Source: Mesoterricola silvestris
Lineage (GTDB): Bacteria > Acidobacteriota > Holophagae > Holophagales > Holophagaceae
DNA length: 64,000 bases
Direction: 5' to 3'
Assembly: GCF_030295405.1 (NCBI RefSeq)
Contig: NZ_AP027080.1
Span: 4,728,501 to 4,792,500, forward strand
This document shows positions 7,548-17,059 of this stretch, piece by piece. The notes under the pieces are model-generated. The model searched no databases, was not told where the DNA came from, and was given only the letters and a program-made list of their open reading frames with translations. The stretch's first letter is position 1; the number at the start of each line of letters is the position of its first letter. The position numbers and the translations under genes were made by a program.

Positions 7548-9542
7548 ATGCAGAAGATTGTTGGCCGCTGGGCGGCGCCTTTGGCAGGGGGCCTTCTTTT
7601 CGTAGTCGTCCTGTTCCTCCTGGTGGGCTACCGTTTGAAAACGGCGGAAGCGGGCATTCAGACCCTCATGTCCGCCGGCGTGATGGTGGCCCCGGTGAAG
7701 GCCTTCATCCTGCGCTTTTCCCTGACCCTGCTGATCCCCTTCTACGTGATTGCCGGCCTTGCCCTCTGGGGGGCCACCCTGGTGGCGGCCACCCTGGCCC
7801 GCAGGGGCTATTCCAGGCGCTGGACGCCCCTGGACGGGTTCCTGTTCACCCTCTCGGCCCTGCTGTGGACCCACCTCCTCCTGTGGTGGCAGGTGCCCAC
7901 CACCCTCTGGCTGATCCCAGGGCTCAAGTTCCTGCCCTTCTGGCTCATCTTTCCCCTTCTGGCGGTGCTGACCCTGGCCTTCCCGGTGCGGTGGATCCGG
8001 CGGGAGGGCCTCGGCCCGGTGAGAGGAACCCTGCTGGCGGCCGCGTGGCTCGGGCTCTGGTCCCTGGTCCCCCTGCTTCCGGAGCGGCTTCCGCGGTTGC
8101 TCACCCCGGCCAAGGGAGGCCAGGACCGAACCCAGGTGTTGATCATCGGGCTGGACGGCCTTCGGCAGGACGTGGGCGTTCCCGCCACCTCCGCCTGGAC
8201 GGGAACCACCTACCTCAACGCCTACACGGTCATTCCCGCCACCCGGCTCCTGTGGGCCATCCTGTGGGGCGGCGACCCGATGGTGTACACCATCGGCCAC
8301 GCCCCCCCCCTCAAGGAGGAGCTCCTGGGGCAATTCCCCCTGCCCCTCATCGACCGCGCCCAGGAAAAGGGGTGGAAGCCCAGGTTCTACATCGATGATG
8401 GTGGGACCATCGGTCTGGCGGGGCGCCCCTCCAATTTCGATGACGTGCTGATGCCGGCCCCGGGCTGGGAGAACTTCGTGAACTCCAATATGAGCGCGGG
8501 CTTCCCCCTCTTCGCCGCCTGGGAGAACTGGGGCCGGGCCTTCCCCACCACCAATCCCTGGGCCCCCCTGGATGCGGGGCTACGGGAGGCCCTTCGCCTG
8601 GGCGCGGGATCCAAGCTGGTGATGTTCCATTCCTGCCTGGCCCATGTGCCGATCTTCCTGAGACGGGAGGAACTGGCGGAAATCAAGTCCTGGTGGACGC
8701 TGAGGCCCGTCTCCCTGGAACCCTTCTATGCCCGGCAGCAGATCACCGCGGCCCGGGCCGCCCGGTACGATCAGCGGGGTGATCCGTTCACCTCCTATTC
8801 GCTCCGCATGCGCTCCATCCTCAAGGCCTGGGAACCCATATGGGCGGGCCTGGACCGGGACCCCCGGTTCGCCGGGGCCACCCGGGTCCTGTTCTCCGAC
8901 CACGGCGAACGCTTCTACCACGTCACGGACACCATCCGCCTCAGCGGCGTCCACGGCTACGACCTGGATCCCTGGGAGGCGCGCATCACCTTCAAGGTGG
9001 ACGGCCCCGGTTTCCAGGCGCCGCCCGGAGCGGCCCCGGTGGCCACCACCGTCAGCGTCCTTTCCCTGCGGGACGCCCTGGCCAAGGCCATAGACCGGAA
9101 CACCCCGCTGGACCGCCAGACCCTCGAGACGTCCCATCCGGTGGCCCCCCTGAGGTACCAGACTCTTTCCCTGGATCTGTTCTCGGAATCCGCCGTGGGC
9201 CTCTTCCGGGAAATGGACGTGGCCAAGCTGGCGCTTACGACCGGCATCGCCAAGAATGGCATCTGGTTCACGGACCAGGACCAGTCCGCAGAGGAGCGGG
9301 CTGAGCAGGTCACCCTGGCCTTCGGCAAGGGGGCGGATCTGGAGGTGGTCAAGCCGTTGAAGGCGGGAGGCGCCTACCGGTACCTCTACGAGGGGTACCT
9401 CCTCAAGTCGCACGAGGTGGTCTCCGAGGAGGCCTACAAGGCCGCCAAGGAACGGGCGAAGGCCCTGCTGACGGCCGCCTCGCCCCTTGTGCCGGATTCC
9501 CGGGGCCCGGCCTCAGTCGCCGCGTCCCGGGCGACGGAATAG
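7548..9542 (+). CDS. Alkaline-phosphatase-superfamily membrane protein (sulfatase/phosphotransferase-like)
   Basis: The 664-residue protein has about five N-terminal transmembrane segments (residues ~10-190) and then a large extracytoplasmic domain of the alkaline phosphatase/sulfatase fold. Metal-site motifs are visible: VLIIGLDGLRQD, a nucleophile region around YTVIPATRLLW, and the C-terminal FSDHGERF followed by SGVHGYD. This layout is shared with lipoteichoic-acid synthase and phosphoethanolamine transferases, which move a phospho-head-group from lipid onto a surface polymer or protein. Its position beside the pilin and glycosyltransferases suggests surface or pilin decoration. Start ATG 7548 has GAGAGG upstream. 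Its last 30 bases overlap tail-to-tail with the minus-strand glycosyltransferase. Confidence 0.75.
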   Translation: MQKIVGRWAAPLAGGLLFVVVLFLLVGYRLKTAEAGIQTLMSAGVMVAPVKAFILRFSLTLLIPFYVIAGLALWGATLVAATLARRGYSRRWTPLDGFLFTLSALLWTHLLLWWQVPTTLWLIPGLKFLPFWLIFPLLAVLTLAFPVRWIRREGLGPVRGTLLAAAWLGLWSLVPLLPERLPRLLTPAKGGQDRTQVLIIGLDGLRQDVGVPATSAWTGTTYLNAYTVIPATRLLWAILWGGDPMVYTIGHAPPLKEELLGQFPLPLIDRAQEKGWKPRFYIDDGGTIGLAGRPSNFDDVLMPAPGWENFVNSNMSAGFPLFAAWENWGRAFPTTNPWAPLDAGLREALRLGAGSKLVMFHSCLAHVPIFLRREELAEIKSWWTLRPVSLEPFYARQQITAARAARYDQRGDPFTSYSLRMRSILKAWEPIWAGLDRDPRFAGATRVLFSDHGERFYHVTDTIRLSGVHGYDLDPWEARITFKVDGPGFQAPPGAAPVATTVSVLSLRDALAKAIDRNTPLDRQTLETSHPVAPLRYQTLSLDLFSESAVGLFREMDVAKLALTTGIAKNGIWFTDQDQSAEERAEQVTLAFGKGADLEVVKPLKAGGAYRYLYEGYLLKSHEVVSEEAYKAAKERAKALLTAASPLVPDSRGPASVAASRATE

Positions 9543-10274
9543 CGGGGACCCGCCCAGGCCCCACCGTGCAAGGCGGAACGCCAGGGCCGTGTGGAGGCAC
9601 CCGAAGCCATATTGGACGCTGCGGCGGAAATTGATGGAGGAGGCCTCGGCGAAGTACTTGGCGGGGCAGGTGACTTCCGCGATGGTGAATCCGTTCCAGA
9701 TGATCTGCGCAAGCATCTGGTTGTCGAAGACGAAATCGTCGCTGTTGGGTTCGAGGTCCAGGCGCTCCAGCACCTCCCGGGAAAACGCCCGGAATCCGGT
9801 GTGGTATTCCGAGAGCTTGGCCCCCAACATGACATTGCTGAAAAGGGTGAGGAAGCGGTTGGCCACGTACTTCCACCCCGGCATGCCCTGGGCCACGGCC
9901 CGGCCCCCGAGGATCCGGGAGCCCAGGACGCAGGGATAGAGACCATTGGCGATAACCGAAGCCATGGCGGGAATGAGCAGCGGGGTGTACTGATAGTCGG
10001 GGTGCAGCATCACCACTACGTCGGCCCCCTCTTCCAGCGCCAGCCGGTAGCAGGTCTTCTGGTTGCCCCCGTAGCCCTTGTTCCGGTCATGCACGTGGAC
10101 CTTGGTGTTGGGGAGGCTCCGCGCGATGGCCGCAGTTTCATCCTGGCTGCAGTCGTCCACCAGGATGACCAGGTCCACCAGCCCAAGGTCCATGACTTCC
10201 CCGTGGGTCTGCCGGAGGGTCCGGGCGGCGTTGTAGGCGGGCATGACCACCACGACCTTCTTGTTGTTCAGCAT
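9513..10274 (-). CDS. Glycosyltransferase family 2
   Basis: This 253-residue GT-A fold enzyme has the opening VVVVMPAYNAARTL, the nucleotide-sugar aspartates in VILVDDCSQDET, the HDRNKGYGGNQKT block and ADVVVMLHPDYQYTP. There is no C-terminal membrane pair, unlike DPM1/GtrB proteins, so it is probably a peripheral enzyme that makes a polyprenyl-phosphate sugar or extends a glycan. It follows the TMTC-like gene on the same strand after 72 bases. Donor and acceptor cannot be told from sequence. Confidence 0.85.
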   Translation of the reverse strand: MLNNKKVVVVMPAYNAARTLRQTHGEVMDLGLVDLVILVDDCSQDETAAIARSLPNTKVHVHDRNKGYGGNQKTCYRLALEEGADVVVMLHPDYQYTPLLIPAMASVIANGLYPCVLGSRILGGRAVAQGMPGWKYVANRFLTLFSNVMLGAKLSEYHTGFRAFSREVLERLDLEPNSDDFVFDNQMLAQIIWNGFTIAEVTCPAKYFAEASSINFRRSVQYGFGCLHTALAFRLARWGLGGSPLFRRPGRGD

Positions 10275-10346
10275 CGCGCCTTCCTGTGTGGGGGCCCGGA
10301 CGTGCGTTCCGGATACCCTCAGAATAGCCTGTCCCCCGGCTCAACT

Positions 10347-12329
10347 TCAGGGCTTATGGAGCGTCCCCATGAGCCGCTGGGCTTCCCCATTGCCCGGTTG
10401 GATTTCCAGCACCTTCCGGCATTCCGCCCCGGCTTCTTCCAGGGCGCCTGCCTTTTTCAGGGACGCCGCGAGCTGCAGGCGCACCTGCACCTGCCGCGGC
10501 GCGAGGACCGCGCACCGCCTGAAGCAGGCAAGGGCCTCGGTGTCCCTGCCCACGGCCGACAGGGAGAGCCCGAGGTTGAAGAGGGGGGCGGGATCCGAGG
10601 GGTTGCTCTGGGTCGCGGCCAGGAAGCACGTGATCGCCTCCGCATGCTGTCCCAGGCGCCGGTAGAGGAAACCCAGGCGCAGGCGCGCATCCTGGTCGCG
10701 GTCCGCCTGGAAGTAGGGGTCCAGCTCCCCGTCCGTGCGGGGCCGTTCCTTGGAAAGATACTCCCGATAGCAGAAGGCGGCCTCCTGCAACCGACCCATA
10801 TCCAGGAAGAGAAGGGCGAGTTCCCGGAGGGCTTCGGAATCCCCGGGCGTGGATTCCAACAGGCCTTTCAGGCAGGCCGCCGCCTCCTCCCGCCGGCCGA
10901 GCTGGACGAGGGCCCTGGAGAGAAGGAACCGCGGAATCCGGGCCCGGGGAGCCATGGCGATGGAGGCACGGAATTCCGGAAGGGCTTCATCGAGCCGGCC
11001 GGCCACCAGCAGGGCCTGGCCCTGGTTGGTGCGAGCGACCGCATTGTCGACCGTGACCCTCCGCGCATGGGTGAACAGCGTAAGGCTGTCCCGCCAGAAG
11101 CCCACCTGGCCATGGGCCCGGCCCATGAGCATCACCGTGGCGCATCCTCCGGCCAGGGCCACGACCCAGGGACGGATCCTCCCCCGGGAGGCCGCGTCCC
11201 GCAGGCCCCAGACCACCATCACGAAGGGCCCCAGCAGCGGGATGTAGGTGTAGCGGTCCGCCATGCTCTGGGAACCCACCTGCACCAGTCCGATCACCGG
11301 GACCAGGGCCACCAGGTACCAGAGCCACCCCGCCAGCAGATAGGGCCTGCGCTCCCTCAGGCGGCAGGCGGCCACCGTGATCCCCACCAGCAGGGCCAGA
11401 GCCGCCAGGACCTTCCAGGGGGCGATGTCCACGGCCCTGAGGGGGTAGAAGGGCGCCAGGGAGACCGGCCAGACCATCTTCCCGAGATACTTGACATAGG
11501 CGATGAGGGCATTGCCTGCCCGAACCGGCAGGGGCACACTCTCCAGGGTGGCCACGGCCCCGCCGTACCGCTGGACCACGAAGGTCACCAGACTGGAGCC
11601 CGCGGCCAGCGCGAAGTAGGGAACCTTCTCCCGGAGCCGGGCGCGAAGGGACCCATTCCGGCCCAATGGCCAGCGGTCCAGGATCAACAGCAGGATGGGA
11701 AGGGTGACCAGCATGGGTTTGGCCATGAGGCCCAGGCCGTAGAGAATCACCGCGGCCCACCGCATCCTCCGGTTCTCCAGCCCCCGGACGTAGGCCCAGA
11801 TCGTGAGAAGCATGAACACCGTGCTCAGGACGTCCTTGCGCTCGGACACCCACGCCACGCTTTCCACATGGACGGGATGGACCGCGAAAAGGATCGCCAC
11901 GAACCAACTGGGCCAAGGGTCCCCCGTCATGGACCGCAGGCCGAGGAAGACGAGCATCGTGCCGGCCGTGTGGAAAACCACGCTGACCAGATGGTGCCAG
12001 CCCGGATCGGCGCCGAACATCGACACGTCCGCCAGGTGGGAAAGCCAGGTCACCGGGTGCCAATTGGCCGCGGCCCCGGTGCGGAAGGCCCAGGCCACGG
12101 TCTCCCAGGAGAGGCCCTTGAGTACCTGCGGGTTTCGCGTCACGTACACCAGGTCGTCGAAGTTTACGAACTGGAAGGTCCGCACCTGGAAGTACACGAT
12201 CCACACCGACGCGAGGAGGCCCGCGCACATCAGCGCGGTAAACCACCGGCGCCGGGCTGACGCGTCCGTGCCGATCACGGCTTCCCCGGGCGCCGGACGG
12301 GGCACCCCCTCAGGCGGTGGGCTGGCCAT
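10347..12329 (-). CDS. TMTC-like GT-C membrane glycosyltransferase with TPR domain
   Basis: The 660-residue protein has about ten membrane segments followed by TPR repeats (roughly residues 400-655). The membrane half carries signatures of the TMTC/PMT-type GT-C family: FVNFDDLVYVTRNP with its acidic pair in the first outer loop, FAVHPVHVESVAWVSERKD, and ADRYTYIPLLG. Such enzymes use polyprenyl-phosphate sugars to glycosylate proteins or lipids outside the cytoplasmic membrane. With the GT2 gene downstream it could form a small pathway, possibly acting on the neighbouring pilin. ATG 12329 is used; it overlaps the deaminase 3' end by 20 bases. Confidence 0.78.
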   Translation of the reverse strand: MASPPPEGVPRPAPGEAVIGTDASARRRWFTALMCAGLLASVWIVYFQVRTFQFVNFDDLVYVTRNPQVLKGLSWETVAWAFRTGAAANWHPVTWLSHLADVSMFGADPGWHHLVSVVFHTAGTMLVFLGLRSMTGDPWPSWFVAILFAVHPVHVESVAWVSERKDVLSTVFMLLTIWAYVRGLENRRMRWAAVILYGLGLMAKPMLVTLPILLLILDRWPLGRNGSLRARLREKVPYFALAAGSSLVTFVVQRYGGAVATLESVPLPVRAGNALIAYVKYLGKMVWPVSLAPFYPLRAVDIAPWKVLAALALLVGITVAACRLRERRPYLLAGWLWYLVALVPVIGLVQVGSQSMADRYTYIPLLGPFVMVVWGLRDAASRGRIRPWVVALAGGCATVMLMGRAHGQVGFWRDSLTLFTHARRVTVDNAVARTNQGQALLVAGRLDEALPEFRASIAMAPRARIPRFLLSRALVQLGRREEAAACLKGLLESTPGDSEALRELALLFLDMGRLQEAAFCYREYLSKERPRTDGELDPYFQADRDQDARLRLGFLYRRLGQHAEAITCFLAATQSNPSDPAPLFNLGLSLSAVGRDTEALACFRRCAVLAPRQVQVRLQLAASLKKAGALEEAGAECRKVLEIQPGNGEAQRLMGTLHKP

Positions 12330-12756
12330 GGAGGTCCAGATGCTCCCAGGACACCCCGAAGTGCGCCAGGATGCCCTCCCGCTCCGCCCGCTCCTGCTCG
12401 GCGATGCTCGCATAGGGGCGCAGGAACACCACCCTGCGCACCCCGCGGCGCACCAGGGCGCGGGTGCAGGTCAGGCAGGGCTCGTCGGTGACGTACGCGG
12501 TGTGCACGGCCCCGTCGCAGAACCCCAGGGCGTTCTCCTCGGCGTGGCTGGTGTGCAGGCAGCGCATGCCCGGGCCGCAGGTCTCGGGGGTGCAGTGGGC
12601 CATGCCGGGCAGGGCCCCGTTGTAGCCCCCGGAGGCCAGGCCCCCGTCGGCCCTCAGGAGTACGCACCCCACCTTCAGCCGGCAGCAGGTGCCGAGGCGG
12701 CTCAGCTCCAGGGCCATCCGGAGGAAGACGTCGTCCTTCAGGGCGGATCGGCTCAT
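12310..12756 (-). CDS. Deoxycytidylate deaminase family protein
   Basis: This 148-residue member of the dCMP/CMP deaminase fold has the zinc and catalytic motif HAEENA and the second zinc motif PCLTC. The GYNGALPGMAHC region is typical of dCMP deaminases (ComEB-like). It would convert dCMP to dUMP in pyrimidine deoxynucleotide supply. It lies ten bases after the RNase G gene and overlaps the TMTC-like gene, so the three are probably cotranscribed although functionally unrelated. Confidence 0.88.
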   Translation of the reverse strand: MSRSALKDDVFLRMALELSRLGTCCRLKVGCVLLRADGGLASGGYNGALPGMAHCTPETCGPGMRCLHTSHAEENALGFCDGAVHTAYVTDEPCLTCTRALVRRGVRRVVFLRPYASIAEQERAEREGILAHFGVSWEHLDLHGQPTA

Positions 12757-12766
12757 GGCGTGACTC

Positions 12767-14278
12767 CTAGCGGCCAGGGACCACTTCGATGTCGATTTGA
12801 TGCACGGGGCCGTCGCTCCGTTCCTGCCAGAGGATGTGGGCTCCCAGGGCCCGGGCCAGCTGGTTCACGCCCTCGCGGGTGTCGGGCTGCAGCGCGGTCT
12901 TCAGCTCGGAATGGAGGGTGAGGCGGAGCTGGGCCCCCCGCAGCCGTTCCCCCTGGCGCGCCATTTCGCGGTAGACGCCGAGCACGACGGTCTCGGCGCT
13001 GGGCCTGCGTCCGGAGCCCTCGCAGTGGGGGCAGGCGCTGGTGAGGAGCCGCTCCAGGCTGGGGCCGGTGCGCTTGCGGGTCATCTCCACCAGGCCGAAG
13101 TCGCTGATCTCCACGGCCCGGGCGTGATTCCGGTCCCGCTCCAGCTCCTCCTGCATGCGCTTCATGACGGCCTCCCGGTGGGCGGGGTCCATCATGTCGA
13201 TGAAGTCGATGACCACGATGCCGCCCAGGTTGCGCAGGCGCAGCTGGCGCACCACCTCGGGAATGGCCTCCATGTTCGTGAGGAAGACCGTCTCCTCCAG
13301 ATCCTTCTTCCCGACGAACTTGCCGGTGTTCACGTCGACGCTGACCAGGGCCTCGGTCTGGTTGATGACGATGCTGCCGCCGTGGCGCAGGAAGACCTTG
13401 GGCTGGCGCGCGGCGTCGATCTCCTTCTCGATGGCGAAGGCCTCGAAGATGGGCAGGTCCGAGGTGAAGTGCTTGATGCGGCCCACCCACTCCGGGTGCA
13501 GCCGGCTCACGAAATCCACCACCTCCCGGTAGGTGTCGTCCCGGTCCACCCAGAAGCTGGAGACCTCCTCCCGGAAGAGGTCCCGGAGCACCTTCTGGAG
13601 CAGCCGGAAATCCTTCCACACGAGGCTCGGGGCCTGGAGGTTCTGGCAGCTGGCCTGGAGATCGGCCCACAGCTCCCGCAGGTAGGCCACGTCGCTCACC
13701 AGGTCCTCGTCCTTCTCGCCGATGGCGGCGGTGCGCACGATGAAGCCCTCGCCGGGAAGGGCGTGGCCCTTGATGAGGTTCCTCAGGCGCTCCCGCTCCT
13801 GGGGGTTGGTGATCTTGCGGGAGATGCCCACGTGCTCGATTCCGGGCATGAGCACCAGGAACCGCCCCGGGAAGCTGATGTGGCGGGAGAGACGGGGTCC
13901 CTTGCTGCCGATGGGATCCTTCACCACCTGCACGAGGATCTCCTCCCCCTCCTTCACCGGCGGCAGGGTCACCGGCAGGGCGGGAAATTCCAGGGAGGAA
14001 TCGCCCCCCTCGTCCTCCTCGGAAACCTCCTCCGAGGGCAGGCGGTGGGTTTCGGGTTCGTCCAGGTACAGGAACCCGTCCTTGGCGCCTCCGATGGCCA
14101 CGAAGGCGCTCTGCATGCCCTGCAGGAGCTTGGCCACGCGGCCCTTGTACACGTCCCCCACCTGGCTGACCTGCGTCGTGCGTTCGATGAACAACTCGCA
14201 CAGCTGGCCATTTTCCAGGAGGGCTATTCGCATCTCCAGCGGGGTCGCATTGACCACGAGGGACCGTCGGACTTCCAT
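12767..14278 (-). CDS. rng: Ribonuclease G
   Basis: The 503-residue enzyme matches RNase G/CafA. An S1-like domain is near the N-terminus (VGDVYKGRVAKLLQGMQSAFVAIG), split by an acidic insertion at about residues 80-95. The catalytic core has the metal-binding aspartates in VSVDVNTGKFVGKK and VVIDFIDMMD, and the zinc-link pair CPHCEGSG is present. It lacks the long C-terminal scaffold of RNase E. It processes rRNA ends and decays mRNA in the cytoplasm. It heads a minus-strand transcript with the deaminase and TMTC-like genes. The 183 bases upstream contain no clear promoter. Confidence 0.93.
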   Translation of the reverse strand: MEVRRSLVVNATPLEMRIALLENGQLCELFIERTTQVSQVGDVYKGRVAKLLQGMQSAFVAIGGAKDGFLYLDEPETHRLPSEEVSEEDEGGDSSLEFPALPVTLPPVKEGEEILVQVVKDPIGSKGPRLSRHISFPGRFLVLMPGIEHVGISRKITNPQERERLRNLIKGHALPGEGFIVRTAAIGEKDEDLVSDVAYLRELWADLQASCQNLQAPSLVWKDFRLLQKVLRDLFREEVSSFWVDRDDTYREVVDFVSRLHPEWVGRIKHFTSDLPIFEAFAIEKEIDAARQPKVFLRHGGSIVINQTEALVSVDVNTGKFVGKKDLEETVFLTNMEAIPEVVRQLRLRNLGGIVVIDFIDMMDPAHREAVMKRMQEELERDRNHARAVEISDFGLVEMTRKRTGPSLERLLTSACPHCEGSGRRPSAETVVLGVYREMARQGERLRGAQLRLTLHSELKTALQPDTREGVNQLARALGAHILWQERSDGPVHQIDIEVVPGR

Positions 14279-14461
14279 GGCTGTTACCTCTCAAGAAGTC
14301 GGCGGAAGCGCGTCGGGCGATTCCCCAGGGGCTCCCGGTCCTGCCTGGCCGGGGGCTGACACACTTTTAGCAACTCTTAGGAATAATGGGAAGCCCGATT
14401 AGAAAAATACGGGGTCGCCCCCCCCGCAATAGATCCGCTCCCGGGGCGGGGATTCTTGGTA

Positions 14462-16627
14462 ATGTCAGGGATCATGACAGCCGGTGCCATTTCCTTCCTG
14501 GGGGCCTTCCTCCTCTTCTTCCTGCAACCTTTCATCGCGAAGGTCATCGCGCCCTGGTTCGGCGGCGGCAACCACGTCTGGTTGACCTGCATGCTCTTTT
14601 TCCAGGCGGTTCTCCTGGCGGGCTATGCCTATGCGCACCTCCTGCTGACCCGGGCCTCCCCCCGGGTCCAGGGCCACCTCCACCGCGTCGTCCTGGGGCT
14701 GGCCCTGGCGAGCCTGGCCTGGACCTTCCACGCCTCGGGACTCCCCCTGGTCCCGGCCTCCGGCTCCTCCGGGGCCGCCGGGGTCAATCCTCCCCTGGCG
14801 GTCCTGCGCGTCCTGGTGACGGGGGTGGGGCTTTGCGCCCTGCCTTTGGCCGCCAGCTCACCCCTGGCCCAGGCCTGGTTCCTCCGCACCGGAGGGGGGA
14901 ATCCGTTCCGCCTGTACGCGCTCTCCAATGCCGGTTCCCTGCTCGGTTTGCTCGCCTATCCCTTCCTGGTGGAACCCTTCCTGCCCTTGAAGACCCAGGC
15001 CTGGGCCGCCGCAACCCTGGTGGTCCTCTACGTGGCCTTGATGGCCCGCCTTTCGGCCAAGGCCATGGATTCGCCCGACCTGGGTCCTTCCCGGCCCGAG
15101 GATGGAGGGGAGGCCGGGGCCTCGCCCTGGGCCTGGGGATTCATCGCCCTGACGGGGACGGTCCTCCTGATGGCCGTGACCAACCTCCTGACGACCGAAC
15201 TTTCCGGCGTGCCCCTCCTCTGGGTCCTGCCCCTGGTGATCTACCTGCTGACCTTCATCCTGGCCTTCGACGGCAAGCTCGACCTGGAGGGGCCCTGGGC
15301 CCAGGGGCTGACCCTGGGGGTTTTCCTTCTGACGCTGCTCCTGATTCCAGCGGCCACCCGGTTACCCGGCCTGACGCTCCTCACCGCCCTGCTTCTCACG
15401 ACCCTGTTCACCGGCTGCCTGCTCTGCAACTGCCGGCTCCACGCCCTCCGCCCCCACCCGTCGCGGCTTTCGGCGTTCTACCTGACCCTGGCCCTCGGCG
15501 GGGTCCTGGGGGGAATCGCCGTGAGCGTCCTCGCCCCGCTGGTTTTCAACCGGATCCATGAATTCCCCTTGGCGGTGACCCTGGTGGGCCTGGTGGCCGT
15601 GCTGGGGGCGCGGCCTCCCCGGGCGCCGGGCTGGGTAGCGTTGGCGGGTTGCCTGGCTTTGACCCTCACGGGCCTCGTGCGGAACGCGCAGCTCCCCGAC
15701 CGGAGCTACCGGGATTTCTACGGCCAGATCAAGGTCGCCTCCTTCGGGGGCGGCGCCCTGAAGGTCATGTTCCACGGACGCACGGTCCATGGCCTGGAGC
15801 GCATGGACGCCCCCCTCCTGCCCGTGGCCTACTACCAGGACCATTCGGGCATCGCCCTGGCCCTGGCCCGGCTCCGCAGGGTGCGGCCCACCCTGCGCAT
15901 CGGCGTCGTCGGCCTGGGCGTGGGCAACGTCCTCGCCCATGCCGTGTCCGGCGATCAGGTGCGCATCTATGAGATCAGCCCCGAGGTCATTCGGCTGGCC
16001 GGCCACCACGGGCGGGAGTTCACCGTGGTGGATGCCTGCCCGGCCCGGTGCGAGATTCTCCCGGGCGACGGCCGCCACCGCCTGGGCCTGGAGCCGCCCC
16101 AGGGCTTCGACCTGCTGTTCCTGGACGCCTTCAGCGGCGGCAATGTGCCCGCGAGCCTCCTCACCCTGGAAGCCATGAAGGACTATGGCCGCCACCTTGC
16201 GCCGGGCGGCCTCCTCGTCCTGAACGTCACCAACCGGCTCCCCGTGGACCGCCTGGTGTTGGCCAATGCCAAGGCCCTGGGGTTGGGGGCCCTGGCCATC
16301 GTCTCCCCCGGAAGGGAGAACCCGGCTCCCCTGGGCCCGCTCCAGAAATGGAGCAGCTTCATCCTCCTGGGCAAGGACCCCGCCATGCTCCTGGACCCCG
16401 CCCTGGTGCAGCCCGCCCGGGCCATCATCCTCCCCCCCCTGCCCCCCGGGACCCTGGTCGACCCTTCGCCGGAGTTCCTCCGGCGGGTGGCGGCCGGGGA
16501 CACCCTGGCCGGCGGGGTCCGCCCCTGGACGGACGACTTCAACAGCCTCACCCTCCTCCTGATGGCGGGCAGCGCGAACCTGGAGGCTAGGCCACCGGCG
16601 TCCGCTCCTCGTGGGCGAGCTCGGTGA
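14462..16627 (+). CDS. Membrane-anchored spermidine synthase-like protein
   Basis: About 721 residues. The N-terminal ~400 form a polytopic membrane domain of roughly 10-12 helices, opening with FLGAFLLFFLQPFIAKVIAPWFGG, a known hallmark of these fusions. The C-terminal ~270 residues have the aminopropyltransferase/methyltransferase fold: GVVGLGVGNVLAH, YEISPEV, LPGDGRHRL and LLFLDAFSGGNVPASLLT. Members are common in soil bacteria, but most have no proven reaction; the soluble part could use decarboxylated SAM or SAM. Start ATG 14462 is uncertain (14474 possible). Its last 41 bases overlap panD tail-to-tail. Confidence 0.8.
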   Translation: MSGIMTAGAISFLGAFLLFFLQPFIAKVIAPWFGGGNHVWLTCMLFFQAVLLAGYAYAHLLLTRASPRVQGHLHRVVLGLALASLAWTFHASGLPLVPASGSSGAAGVNPPLAVLRVLVTGVGLCALPLAASSPLAQAWFLRTGGGNPFRLYALSNAGSLLGLLAYPFLVEPFLPLKTQAWAAATLVVLYVALMARLSAKAMDSPDLGPSRPEDGGEAGASPWAWGFIALTGTVLLMAVTNLLTTELSGVPLLWVLPLVIYLLTFILAFDGKLDLEGPWAQGLTLGVFLLTLLLIPAATRLPGLTLLTALLLTTLFTGCLLCNCRLHALRPHPSRLSAFYLTLALGGVLGGIAVSVLAPLVFNRIHEFPLAVTLVGLVAVLGARPPRAPGWVALAGCLALTLTGLVRNAQLPDRSYRDFYGQIKVASFGGGALKVMFHGRTVHGLERMDAPLLPVAYYQDHSGIALALARLRRVRPTLRIGVVGLGVGNVLAHAVSGDQVRIYEISPEVIRLAGHHGREFTVVDACPARCEILPGDGRHRLGLEPPQGFDLLFLDAFSGGNVPASLLTLEAMKDYGRHLAPGGLLVLNVTNRLPVDRLVLANAKALGLGALAIVSPGRENPAPLGPLQKWSSFILLGKDPAMLLDPALVQPARAIILPPLPPGTLVDPSPEFLRRVAAGDTLAGGVRPWTDDFNSLTLLLMAGSANLEARPPASAPRGRAR

Positions 16628-16967
16628 TGCGGTTCCGGTCATCCACGAACACCACCTTGGGCCTGCGGGCGGCGGCCTCCTCCTCGGTCATCCAGCCGTA
16701 GGCGGCCAGGATCACCAGGTCCCCGGCCCGCACATGGTGGGCGGCCGCCCCGTTGATCCCCACCTCGCCGGACCCCTCCTGCCCGGGAATGACGTACGTG
16801 CTGATCCGGGCCCCGTTGGTGACGTCGTAGATATCGATCTTCTCGTTCTCCAGGAACCCCGCAGCCCGGATGAGGAGGGGATCGAGGGTGATGGACCCGA
16901 TGTAGTCCAGATCGGCCCGGGTGACGACGCAGCGGTGGACCTTCCCGAGCAGGAAATTTCTCAGCAT
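16587..16967 (-). CDS. panD: Aspartate 1-decarboxylase
   Basis: The 126-residue zymogen carries the self-cleavage site Gly24-Ser25 in DYIGSITLD, which generates the pyruvoyl group, as well as Lys9, Tyr22 and the downstream NGAAAHHVRAGD block. It makes beta-alanine for pantothenate. It lies 92 bases after panC on the same strand, completing panB-panC-panD. The 3' end overlaps the spermidine-synthase-like gene. Confidence 0.95.
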   Translation of the reverse strand: MLRNFLLGKVHRCVVTRADLDYIGSITLDPLLIRAAGFLENEKIDIYDVTNGARISTYVIPGQEGSGEVGINGAAAHHVRAGDLVILAAYGWMTEEEAAARRPKVVFVDDRNRITELAHEERTPVA

Positions 16968-17059
16968 GGCTTCCTCCGGTCCAGGCCCCGGAAAGGGGGG
17001 TCCCGGCCAACTGAAGATTCTGCTCCCGATTGGGAGTTTCGTCCAGGACCACGCCCCCT

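Noticed and set aside
9591..12260. Long plus-strand open frame opposite the GT2 and TMTC-like genes
   Set aside because: Same antisense artefact: composition is skewed, there are no domains, and it covers well-supported genes.
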